Source: JBDFMH01 sp047238125
Lineage (GTDB): Bacteria; Pseudomonadota; Alphaproteobacteria; Sphingomonadales; Sphingomonadaceae
Direction: 5' to 3'
Assembly: GCF_047238125.1 (NCBI RefSeq)
Contig: NZ_JBDFMH010000001.1
Span: 372,001 to 436,000 of the forward strand
Length of the DNA stretch: 64,000 bases
The notes under the pieces are model-generated. The model worked only from the letters and a program-made list of their open reading frames with translations. It searched no databases and had not been told where the DNA came from. A program made the position numbers and the translations under genes. Below are positions 23,361-31,299 of the stretch, in pieces (the first letter of the stretch is position 1; each line of letters starts with the position of its first letter).

Positions 23361-25257
23361 GCCCTTCGCTCAGCCGCGTCCGATCCGATGCGCGCGCGAA
23401 CGGCAGGCAGGTCTCCAGCGATCCCACCAGATCCGTATCGGTCGGGATCGCGGCTCCGGTCCACATCCGCATGAAACGCTGGCGCAACGCAGCGGTCAGG
23501 TCGCTGCCGCCGTCGTTCAGCCAGCCGCCATTGGCGACCCGCAGGCCCAAATAATGGAAGGAAGCCGCGCCCTGCATCGCGAAGTGGCGCTCAGCCTCGC
23601 GATGTTCGCCGCGCAGCATCAGCAGCGTCGCCAGATCGGCGAAATAATCTCCGTGCGGCACCGGGTTCAGCTCGATCGCCCGGCTCAGCAGCCGTTCGGC
23701 CTCGTCATGGTCGCCCAGATGAACCAGGCCGAAGCCGGCCGCGTTCAGGCAATCCGCATTATAGGCATTCAGCAGCAGCGCAGCGCGGAAATTCTGGCGC
23801 GCGGCGTCGGGCTCGTGCGCGCGGACCATGCACCAGCCGAGCACGATCCGCGCCCGCGAGTTCATCGGATCGAGCGCGGCGGCGCGCTGCGCCAGGTCGA
23901 GCGCCCGTTCGCGCAACGCCGCCACGTCATGCCCCGCGATCGTCTGCAGATAATCGGTATTGTAGATGCGGGCGAGCAGCAGCAGCGCCTGTGCATCGCG
24001 CGGCGTCGCCGCCAGCGCGCGCTCCAGCAGGTCGGCCGCCGCGCGCGCCTCGGCATAGCTTGCAGCCGCCGCCACCAGTGCCCGCGCCCGCAGATAAAGC
24101 GCGACCGGCGCATCCGCCGCCGCCGGCAGGGCATGGCCCACGTCGCGCGCGATGGTCGGCTCGATCGCGCCCACGATCCGGGCCACGATCCCATCGATAT
24201 CGTGGGCGACGCTCCCCGGCTCGATCTGCGCCTGGTGCGTCCACAGCATCCGACCCGATCGGCGGTCGCGCAGCCGCAGGTTGGCGCGCAGCATGCCTTC
24301 CTGCGATCGCACCGATCCTTCCAGCACATACACGGCGATCGCCTGTGCAAGCACCGCCGGGTCGGCTTCCTCGCCGGGGGCGGATACGGCGATGTCGCGA
24401 AACCGCGCCAGCACGGTCAGCACGTCGTCCGCGCAGATCCGGGCCATCATCTGGGTCTGCGGATCATCGCCGAGCACATCGAACGGTGCCACGATCACGA
24501 TCGGCGGCGTGGACGGCGCCTCATCGCTCGCGATCGGCAGCGCGGCGGGGGCGTGGAGCCCAGCATTCAGCGCGGCCTGCGTTTCCGCGGCAGGTTCGGC
24601 ATCGCAGTCATTGGCCAGCGCCGTCGTCAACCGGCGAAAACGCCGTCGCGCGGCGGCCTGGTCGCCGGCCAGGAAATCGAATCGCATCCCCGCGCGTGCA
24701 ACCATCTCATTGCCCGGGTCGAGCGTCTCCAGCGCGGTCGCGATCGCCTGGCCGGTTGCCGGCGGGCAGGCGGCGGTTTCGATCAGCCGCAGCGCATCAC
24801 CCACGATCCGCTCCGCCGCGCCTGCGCGCTGCGCCTGCAGCCAATGGTCGAATTCGGTCTCGATGCCGTCCAGATCGGCAAACAGCTCGCCTTCGATCGC
24901 CGCCAGCGTCGCTGCGGTCGCGGTCAGGTCCCCGGCCCTGAGGGCAGCCGTCAGCTGCGCCAGATCGGTTTCGACCGCACCGGGTGCCAACCGCACCGTC
25001 AGCCTGTCCGCCAGCACGCGATCCTCGCCGATTGCTCCGCGCAACTCGGTCAGCGCCTGGCGCACGCTGGCGCGCGCCTGATCGGGCCCGCGCGTGCCCC
25101 ACAGCAGCCCGGCCAGGCGATCGCGCGACGCGCCGCCTTCGCCGCAGGCCGCGAGATAGGCGAGCAGCGCGCGTGCCTTGCGACCCCGCGGCGGCGCGAT
25201 CCCTGTCGCACCGGCGATGCCCAGCGCACCGAAACATCGCAACGTCACCCGATCCAT
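23338..25257 (-). CDS. SARP/BTAD-family transcriptional regulator with TPR region
   Basis: 639-residue regulator. It has an N-terminal OmpR-type winged helix (MDRVTLRCFGALGIAGA, then GRKARALLAYLAAC), a bacterial transcriptional activation domain to about residue 230, a CadC/TolB-like middle (PIVIVAPFDVLGDDPQTQMM, then VYVLEGSVR), and TPR-like helices to the end. SARP regulators commonly activate secondary-metabolite clusters in actinobacteria. Here it is convergent with YcaO-TfuA and overlaps its end by 23 bases, so a role in that locus is plausible but inferred. GGAAG precedes the ATG. Confidence 0.85.
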   Translation of the reverse strand: MDRVTLRCFGALGIAGATGIAPPRGRKARALLAYLAACGEGGASRDRLAGLLWGTRGPDQARASVRQALTELRGAIGEDRVLADRLTVRLAPGAVETDLAQLTAALRAGDLTATAATLAAIEGELFADLDGIETEFDHWLQAQRAGAAERIVGDALRLIETAACPPATGQAIATALETLDPGNEMVARAGMRFDFLAGDQAAARRRFRRLTTALANDCDAEPAAETQAALNAGLHAPAALPIASDEAPSTPPIVIVAPFDVLGDDPQTQMMARICADDVLTVLARFRDIAVSAPGEEADPAVLAQAIAVYVLEGSVRSQEGMLRANLRLRDRRSGRMLWTHQAQIEPGSVAHDIDGIVARIVGAIEPTIARDVGHALPAAADAPVALYLRARALVAAAASYAEARAAADLLERALAATPRDAQALLLLARIYNTDYLQTIAGHDVAALRERALDLAQRAAALDPMNSRARIVLGWCMVRAHEPDAARQNFRAALLLNAYNADCLNAAGFGLVHLGDHDEAERLLSRAIELNPVPHGDYFADLATLLMLRGEHREAERHFAMQGAASFHYLGLRVANGGWLNDGGSDLTAALRQRFMRMWTGAAIPTDTDLVGSLETCLPFARASDRTRLSEGLRRAGLG

Positions 25258-25393
25258 CGATCCGTCTTCCCGCGATGAAGGTCCATTATCCTGCCGGAAC
25301 GATGCCACGGCAACCGGGGGTGTCGATCGGGCGTGTCGGCCCGTCGACGAACGCTGGCGCAGGTCCGTCGCAGCGGATAGGCAAGCTAACGCA

Positions 25394-26092
25394 ATGTCTT
25401 TCATCTCGACGCCGTCCGATCGCTCCCCCAGCCGACCGCGGTGGAGGACCGTTTTGCGCAGCATGATCGCAGTTGCTGTGTCGGTTTTGGGGACGGCGGA
25501 GCTGGCTGCGGCCATGCCTTCGGGCCATGAAGCGATCGCGGCGGCGGCGAGTTGCGTGATCCGGGCGGAGCCGGATCGCAGCATCGCCCGCGTGTCGGTC
25601 ATCCCTGGCACGGTCCAGGAGGATGCGCTGCTCGCGGCGCTCGAACCGGCTTTCCAGCGCTGCAGCGTTGACGCGGGCGTGGCGGTGCGCGGCAACTGGG
25701 TCGCGCTTGATGGGCAGCTGGCTGAGGATCTTTATCGCCGGGCGATCGCACGGCGGCGGGCAACGCCGGTCGATCAGGTCGAGGCCGGCGATGCGCTGCC
25801 GGGCGCGATCCTTTCGCAAATGCAGGATTGGCCGCGCGATAGCGCGACGGTAGCGTGCGCGGTCGCGCTAGACCCCGGCGCCGCCGATCGCCTGATCCGC
25901 ACCGGACGCGGCACCGATGATGAAGCGCGTGCAATCATGCCGATCCGCACGATCCTGCCGCGATGCCTGCCGGTCGGGCAGCAGCTGGCGATCTTTCCGA
26001 TGGCGCTGCGCGGGGAAGTGGCGCGCGCGCTTTATCGCGATGTCAGTGATCTGATCGATATCGTCCAGGGCCGGACCGCGGCTTCCCGCTGA
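25394..26092 (+). CDS. Hypothetical secreted protein
   Basis: 232-residue protein, not recognised. A signal peptide is likely: a basic segment RWRTVLRS, then MIAVAVSVLGTAELAAAM, cleaved near residue 40. The mature part has three cysteines (ASCVIRAE, FQRCSVDA, VACAVALD) plus one in LPRCLPVG, which suggests disulfides. It is divergent from the SARP gene with a 136-base gap and convergent with ftsH. Similar exported proteins in sphingomonads have no known function. Confidence 0.65.
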   Translation: MSFISTPSDRSPSRPRWRTVLRSMIAVAVSVLGTAELAAAMPSGHEAIAAAASCVIRAEPDRSIARVSVIPGTVQEDALLAALEPAFQRCSVDAGVAVRGNWVALDGQLAEDLYRRAIARRRATPVDQVEAGDALPGAILSQMQDWPRDSATVACAVALDPGAADRLIRTGRGTDDEARAIMPIRTILPRCLPVGQQLAIFPMALRGEVARALYRDVSDLIDIVQGRTAASR

Positions 26093-26108
26093 TCCGGCCC
26101 CCGATCGA

Positions 26109-28055
26109 TCAGGCGCCCTGCGGCGCGGCGCCGCCGAAACCGCCCGGCCGCTTGCTCTTGGGGATCGACGATCCACCGATGCCCAGCGCGATCGGCTTGT
26201 TGCGATTGCCCTGATTGCGGTCGATCGGCTCGCCGGCGACGACCTTGTTGATCTCCTCGCCGGACAACGTCTCATATTCGAGCAGCGCCTGCGCCAGCGA
26301 ATGAAGCTGATCGATGTTGTCGGTCAGCAGCTTCTTCGCCTTTTCGTAGCTGCCTTCGACGATCTTCTTGATCTCCTCGTCGATCAGCTGCGCGGTCTGG
26401 TTCGACATGCGGATCGGGCGGCTCTGCGAATAGCCCAGGAAGCTCTCACCCTCCGGCTCGGCATATTCGAGCGGACCCAGCGCGTCGGACATGCCCCAGC
26501 GCGTCACCATGTCGCGTGCCAGGCCCGATGCGTAGCTGATGTCCGACGACGCACCGGACGACACCTTGTCGTAGCCGAAGATCACTTCCTCGGCGACGCG
26601 GCCGCCCATCGAGACCGACAGGTTCGCGAACATCTTGTCGCGATGGTAGCTGTAATTGTCGCGTTCCGGCAGGCGCATCACCATGCCCAGCGCACGGCCG
26701 CGCGGAATGATGGTGGCCTTGTGGATCGGGTCGGATGCCGGCTCGTGGATCGCCACGATCGCATGGCCGGCCTCGTGATAAGCGGTCATCCGCTTCTCGT
26801 CCTCGGTCATCACCATGGACTTGCGCTCGGCGCCCATCATCACCTTGTCCTTGGCCAGCTCGAACTCGGCCATGGCCACGAGGCGCTTGCCGAAGCGTGC
26901 GGCCATCAGCGCGGCTTCGTTGACGAGATTGGCGAGGTCCGCACCCGAGAAGCCAGGCGTGCCGCGCGCAATCGTGCGGGCATCGACGTCAGGCGCCAGC
27001 GGCACCTTCTTCATGTGGACCTGAAGGATCTTCTCGCGGCCCTCGATGTCCGGGCGCGGCACGACCACCTGGCGGTCGAAGCGGCCGGGGCGCAGCAGCG
27101 CGGGATCAAGCACGTCGGGCCGGTTGGTCGCGGCAACGATGATGATGCCCTCGTTGGCGTCGAAACCGTCCATCTCGACCAGCAGCTGGTTCAGCGTCTG
27201 CTCGCGCTCGTCATTACCGTTGCCCAGGCCGGCGCCGCGGTGGCGGCCGACCGCGTCGATCTCGTCGATGAAGACGATGCACGGCGCGTTCTTCTTGGCC
27301 TGCTCAAACATGTCGCGCACGCGGCTGGCGCCGACGCCCACGAACATCTCGACGAAATCGGAACCCGAGATGGTGAAGAAGGGCACGTTCGCCTCACCCG
27401 CGATCGCACGAGCCAGCAGCGTCTTACCGGTGCCCGGCGAACCGACCAGCAGCGCGCCCTTCGGGATCTTGCCGCCCAAACGAGCGAACTTTGTCGGATC
27501 CTTCAGGAACTCGACGATCTCCTGCAGTTCCTCGCGCGCCTCGTCGATGCCGGCGACATCGTCGAACGTCACCTTGCCCTGCTTCTCGGTCAGCAGCTTG
27601 GCGCGGCTCTTGCCGAAGCCCATCGCGCCCGAGCCAGCATTCTTCTGCATCTGACGCATCACGAAGAAGGCAATGCCCAGGATCAGAATGAACGGCAGAG
27701 CCTGGACGAGGATGATCTGCCAGAAGGAAGCCCGCTCCTCGGGCTTGGCGCTGAACGCGACATTCTTGTCGGCCAGACGCTGGACCAGCGTCGGATCGGT
27801 CGGCGCATAGGTGCGGAAGGTGGTGCCATTGGTATAATGACCGCTGATCACCTCACCGGCGATCTCGGCATCGCGCACGCTGCCTTCATCGACCTTGGAC
27901 AGGAATTCGGAATATTGAATCCCGTCCTGCCCTTGCGTCCGCGCGCTTGAATCGAACAGCGAGACGAACAGCACCAGCGCAAGCAGAATGCCCGCCCAGA
28001 TCGCCAGGCTCTTCATCCACGGGTTGCCCTGCGGTTCCTTGTCGTCACTGTTCAT
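26109..28055 (-). CDS. ftsH: ATP-dependent zinc metalloprotease FtsH
   Basis: 648-residue membrane AAA+ protease that degrades misfolded membrane proteins and regulators. Two N-terminal membrane helices (about residues 17-36 and 107-125) flank a periplasmic domain. Walker A is GSPGTGKT, Walker B is CIVFIDEIDAVGR, the SRH is ATNRPDVLDPALLRPGRFDR, and the zinc motif is HEAGH. A Gly/Pro-rich tail ends the protein. The ATG at 28055 has GAGAGG upstream; a GTG four codons earlier is less likely. It follows tilS in the same direction, an order common in alphaproteobacteria. Confidence 0.97.
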   Translation of the reverse strand: MNSDDKEPQGNPWMKSLAIWAGILLALVLFVSLFDSSARTQGQDGIQYSEFLSKVDEGSVRDAEIAGEVISGHYTNGTTFRTYAPTDPTLVQRLADKNVAFSAKPEERASFWQIILVQALPFILILGIAFFVMRQMQKNAGSGAMGFGKSRAKLLTEKQGKVTFDDVAGIDEAREELQEIVEFLKDPTKFARLGGKIPKGALLVGSPGTGKTLLARAIAGEANVPFFTISGSDFVEMFVGVGASRVRDMFEQAKKNAPCIVFIDEIDAVGRHRGAGLGNGNDEREQTLNQLLVEMDGFDANEGIIIVAATNRPDVLDPALLRPGRFDRQVVVPRPDIEGREKILQVHMKKVPLAPDVDARTIARGTPGFSGADLANLVNEAALMAARFGKRLVAMAEFELAKDKVMMGAERKSMVMTEDEKRMTAYHEAGHAIVAIHEPASDPIHKATIIPRGRALGMVMRLPERDNYSYHRDKMFANLSVSMGGRVAEEVIFGYDKVSSGASSDISYASGLARDMVTRWGMSDALGPLEYAEPEGESFLGYSQSRPIRMSNQTAQLIDEEIKKIVEGSYEKAKKLLTDNIDQLHSLAQALLEYETLSGEEINKVVAGEPIDRNQGNRNKPIALGIGGSSIPKSKRPGGFGGAAPQGA

Positions 28056-28121
28056 GCGTCGGTCCACCTCTCAGTGCCTAAGATAGGCACGTGCGGGTTA
28101 ATGGCAATGGAACAAAGCCGA

Positions 28122-29138
28122 TCAGGCTGATCGGATGCGGGACGGTCCGGTCGGCCTGCGCGGCGGGGCGGGGGCGAAGTGCCACAGGGCATTACGCGGG
28201 GTCGCCTTGATGCCTCGGATCGTCGCGGCGCGGCCGGCCTCGAGCGTCGCGATCAGCCGGTCGATCGCGGGGCCGTCGTCAGGATATTGGCCGAGATGGG
28301 CGATCGCCTTCATTGTCAGCCGCCGGATGAATTCGCGCGGCAGCCCGGTGGTGTCGAGCAGCGCGCTCCCGGCCCCGTCCGCATCGCCGTGATCGAACCG
28401 CAGATGCTCGCCCGCAATCCGCTGCTCGGTCCAGTCCAGCGCATCGCTGGCATCAAGGAGGTTGCGGGCTACAGCGGCCAGCCGGCGCGGATCGAGCAGG
28501 TCGGTCTCGGCGAGCAGCGCGCGGAACCGCGTCCGATCATGACGCGGGTCGGTGTTGGACGGATCGATCACTGGCACCAGCCCCGCATCCGCGACGATCG
28601 CACCCAATTCCGCGCGCGACCAACTGAGCAGCGGGCGGATCAGCATCACCGGCTGCTGCTCGGGCATGCCGCCCAGTCGGCCAACCGGGGCGATGCCGGC
28701 GAGTCCAGCCACGCCCGATCCACGCGCGAGCCGCATCAATACGGTTTCCGCCTGATCATCGAGATGGTGGCCGGTCGCGATCCAGGCGATGCCCTCGGCC
28801 GCCGCCCATTCGTGCCACGCCCTGCGCCGTGCGACACGGGCTGCGGCTTGGATGCCATGCCCATCGCGGCGAACCGCCACAGTGGCGATGCTGTGCGCAA
28901 TGCCGAGTGCTGCGCAGATCCTCGCCACATGTGTGCATTCTGCCCCCGCCTCTGCGCGAAGGCCATGATCGATGCTCAGCGCGATCACACCGTCAGGCAG
29001 CGTCGCGTTTGCCAGCAGCAGCAGTGCGAGGCTGTCCGGTCCGCCGGAAACCGCCACGCCCAACCGCTCCCCCGCGCGCCAACCGAGGCCGAGCAGATCG
29101 CTGCGAAACCGGTCGATCGATGCGGGCTGGATGGTCAC
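28122..29138 (-). CDS. tilS: tRNA(Ile)-lysidine synthetase TilS
   Basis: 338-residue N-type ATP pyrophosphatase that converts the AUA-reading tRNA(Ile) anticodon C34 to lysidine. The PP-loop is VAVSGGPDSLALLLL (residues about 28-42), followed by ALSIDHGLRAEA and ATGHHLDDQAETVLMRLARG, all diagnostic. The chain is shorter than the E. coli enzyme at the C-terminal end, as is usual in alphaproteobacteria. The start codon is GTG, which gives MTIQPASIDRF. It lies between a CpoB-like gene and ftsH. Confidence 0.93.
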   Translation of the reverse strand: MTIQPASIDRFRSDLLGLGWRAGERLGVAVSGGPDSLALLLLANATLPDGVIALSIDHGLRAEAGAECTHVARICAALGIAHSIATVAVRRDGHGIQAAARVARRRAWHEWAAAEGIAWIATGHHLDDQAETVLMRLARGSGVAGLAGIAPVGRLGGMPEQQPVMLIRPLLSWSRAELGAIVADAGLVPVIDPSNTDPRHDRTRFRALLAETDLLDPRRLAAVARNLLDASDALDWTEQRIAGEHLRFDHGDADGAGSALLDTTGLPREFIRRLTMKAIAHLGQYPDDGPAIDRLIATLEAGRAATIRGIKATPRNALWHFAPAPPRRPTGPSRIRSA

Positions 29139-29171
29139 CCGGCGGTGCTAGCCCATGCCGGCGAACCGCGG

Positions 29172-29318
29172 CTACTTCTTTGCGGCTGCCTTGCCGCCCT
29201 TCTTGCCGAGCTCCGCCTGCGCAGCGGATGATTTGCGCGGGTGCTTCTCGCCTTCCTTGGCGGCCTTGGCATTGGCCTTCTGCGCGGTTTCGCTGCCCTT
29301 GCCCTTCTTCTCGGTCAT
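29172..29318 (-). CDS. Small Lys/Ala-rich basic protein
   Basis: 48-residue protein made almost only of Lys, Ala, Gly and Glu, beginning MTEKKGKGSETAQKANAKAA and ending GKKGGKAAAKK. A strong ribosome binding site (GAGGAG) precedes the ATG, which supports translation. The composition resembles histone H1-like or nucleic-acid-binding tails, or small stress-induced disordered proteins. It lies between the CpoB-like gene and tilS on the same strand. Confidence 0.65.
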   Translation of the reverse strand: MTEKKGKGSETAQKANAKAAKEGEKHPRKSSAAQAELGKKGGKAAAKK

Positions 29319-29366
29319 CGCGTCCGTCTCCTCGGGCGCATCAACGCACGGGACGGCGCACCAGGT

Positions 29367-30278
29367 TCAGCCGCTGCACTTCGCGTTGATCCGCGCCTTG
29401 GCAACATTGTCGCGCAACGACTGGCTGATCTTCTCGCCATATTCGCGGGTCAGCGCGTCATAGGCCTCGCACGCCTTGGTCGCTTGCGGTGTCGGCAGGC
29501 GCATCAATGCCTGGCCGAGATAATAAAGGCTGTCAGGCGCGCGATCGCCACGCGGATTCTTCGTGTAATTGGCGTGGAAGGCGACCGCCGCCGCTGCCGG
29601 CTTGCCGTTGTCGAGATAGGTGCGGCCGAGCAGGTTCTGCGCATAGCTTGCCCGCTTATGCTGCGGATATTTGGCGAGCATCGTTTTCAGCGCAGCTTCG
29701 GCGCCGGCATAATCCTTCGTGTTCCAGGCGCGGTAGCCGGCAAGATAGGCATCCTCGCCGGGGTCGGCGGATGCGGCCGGTGTCGAAGGTTCGACGACAG
29801 GTTCGACTTCGGCCGGCGGGCGGGTCGATGCCCGCGGCGGGGGGCCCGAGTCGATAACGGGCGGCGGGGTCTCACCCGCTGCCGGCGCGAAGCTGCCGCC
29901 TCGTTCCAGGGCGTCCAGCCGCGATCCGGTGTCGCCGCGCAGCTTGGCCAGCTGTTCCTCCAGCTGGCGCAACTTGAACCTGTCCTGCTCGATCTGCCCC
30001 GTCATCCGCTGCAGTTCCTGCTCGAGCGACGACACGCGCGCGGTCAGATCGGCCAGCGGCGCGCTGGCGGGCACGCCGCCTGGCACCTGCTGTGGGGCGG
30101 GCGCGCTGATCTCGGGTTCCAGATATGGCTGGCCCCCGGGGAACACCTTGCGCTGTACGGCGCGCATCTCCTTTTCCAACCGGTCGACCCGGTTGCCGAT
30201 CCCGGGTGCGGAGGATTGTGCGAAGCCCGGAGACGCGGCGCCGATCAGCAGCGCGACGAGCAGGGTCGGTTTCATCAT
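29367..30278 (-). CDS. CpoB/YbgF-like periplasmic TPR protein
   Basis: 303-residue exported protein. A signal peptide ends near residue 20 (ASPGFAQ). A coiled coil follows (VDRLEKEMRAVQRKV, and LTARVSSLEQELQRMTGQIE), then a Pro-rich linker, and C-terminal TPR repeats (AYLAGYRAWNTKDYAGAEAA, AQNLLGRTYLDNGKPAAAAV). This is the layout of CpoB/YbgF, which links peptidoglycan synthesis with the Tol-Pal system. The usual tol-pal genes are not upstream here; instead a RodZ-like gene is. Confidence 0.85.
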   Translation of the reverse strand: MMKPTLLVALLIGAASPGFAQSSAPGIGNRVDRLEKEMRAVQRKVFPGGQPYLEPEISAPAPQQVPGGVPASAPLADLTARVSSLEQELQRMTGQIEQDRFKLRQLEEQLAKLRGDTGSRLDALERGGSFAPAAGETPPPVIDSGPPPRASTRPPAEVEPVVEPSTPAASADPGEDAYLAGYRAWNTKDYAGAEAALKTMLAKYPQHKRASYAQNLLGRTYLDNGKPAAAAVAFHANYTKNPRGDRAPDSLYYLGQALMRLPTPQATKACEAYDALTREYGEKISQSLRDNVAKARINAKCSG

Positions 30279-30340
30279 GGGGTGCGGGTTCCGATTGCCA
30301 ATGTCGCGATCCTTGTGGCGAATGCCGCCTGTCGCCAGCC

Positions 30341-31213
30341 TTAAGGCCGGGGGGCGGGGGGTGGCACGCCCGTGGTTGGCGGCGGCACCAGCGGTTCCGC
30401 ACGCACCGAGGGCGCACCGGGCGTGGCGGCCGCGGCGCGCAACGCCGCCGGCTTCAGGCTCACGTCGCGCACGATCTTGCCCGGCGTGCCGAACGCCGGG
30501 GCGACGCTCGTGCCGATCTCGATCCGGAATTTCTCGGGCTGGCCGGTCCAGATCATCGGATTGACCGCTGTCGCCGGCACGGCGAAGCGCTGGTCGGCCG
30601 CCATCACTCCCATGAACAGCGTGTTCGATCCATCGTAGATCTTCACCCAGCTCGGTGCGAGCGCAATCACCGTGACCGGACCATCCGCGGCGGCCGGGGT
30701 GGCGCTCATGGGCGCTGTCGTGCCGGGTGCCGCGCCCGGCAGCGGCTGTGCGGAAGGATCGGTGCCTGCGGCCAGCCGCTCACGATCCTCGGCGCCCGAT
30801 CCGAACAGGCTGTCGCCGCGCCAAATCGCATAGGCGCCGGCGATCAGCACCGCGACCACCAGCGCAACGATCGCCAGCAGCCGTGGCGGCACGCGTGCCG
30901 GGTCGGCGGGCTCGAACGGTTCGGGCACGGCCCGCACCGGGGTCTGGCCCAGCTCGCCGCGGAACTGCTTGGCGATGTCGGCCGGATCCAACCCCACTGC
31001 GCTGGCATAGGTGCGGACGAAACCCACGCTGTAGGTGCTCGCCGGCAGCCCTTCGGTGCCGCCGGCCTCGATCGTGCGCAAGTGGCGGACCGGCACGCGG
31101 GTGCGTTCGGCGATGTCGTCGACACTCAGGCCCAGCGCCTCGCGCGCCACCGAAAGCCGTTCGCCGACGCGGGCAGTGGAAAGACCGGCCGTTTCGGTTC
31201 CGGTATCTGACAT
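30341..31213 (-). CDS. RodZ-like protein with HTH and DUF4115 domain
   Basis: 290-residue protein. The N-terminal HTH_25 domain (residues about 15-80) reads GERLSVAREALGLSVDDIAE and YSVGFVRTYASAVGLDP. A single membrane helix (LLAIVALVVAVLIAGAYAIW) is near residue 120, and a periplasmic DUF4115-type domain follows, with VTVIALAPSWVKIYDGSN. This is the RodZ architecture (MreB partner, rod shape). GGGAGG precedes the ATG. It follows ptsP by 86 bases on the same strand. Confidence 0.85.
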   Translation of the reverse strand: MSDTGTETAGLSTARVGERLSVAREALGLSVDDIAERTRVPVRHLRTIEAGGTEGLPASTYSVGFVRTYASAVGLDPADIAKQFRGELGQTPVRAVPEPFEPADPARVPPRLLAIVALVVAVLIAGAYAIWRGDSLFGSGAEDRERLAAGTDPSAQPLPGAAPGTTAPMSATPAAADGPVTVIALAPSWVKIYDGSNTLFMGVMAADQRFAVPATAVNPMIWTGQPEKFRIEIGTSVAPAFGTPGKIVRDVSLKPAALRAAAATPGAPSVRAEPLVPPPTTGVPPPAPRP

Positions 31214-31299
31214 GCGACCTCCCGGCGGGCCGATGCTGGCCGCCTCGATCCCTGTTTCGCCCCGGCGATGCAGCAAAGTCAAACCGACAGTTGCCGGCT

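Noticed and set aside
26301..27950. Long plus-strand open frame opposite ftsH
   Set aside because: ftsH is unmistakable on the other strand; the antisense frame shows no family-like sequence.
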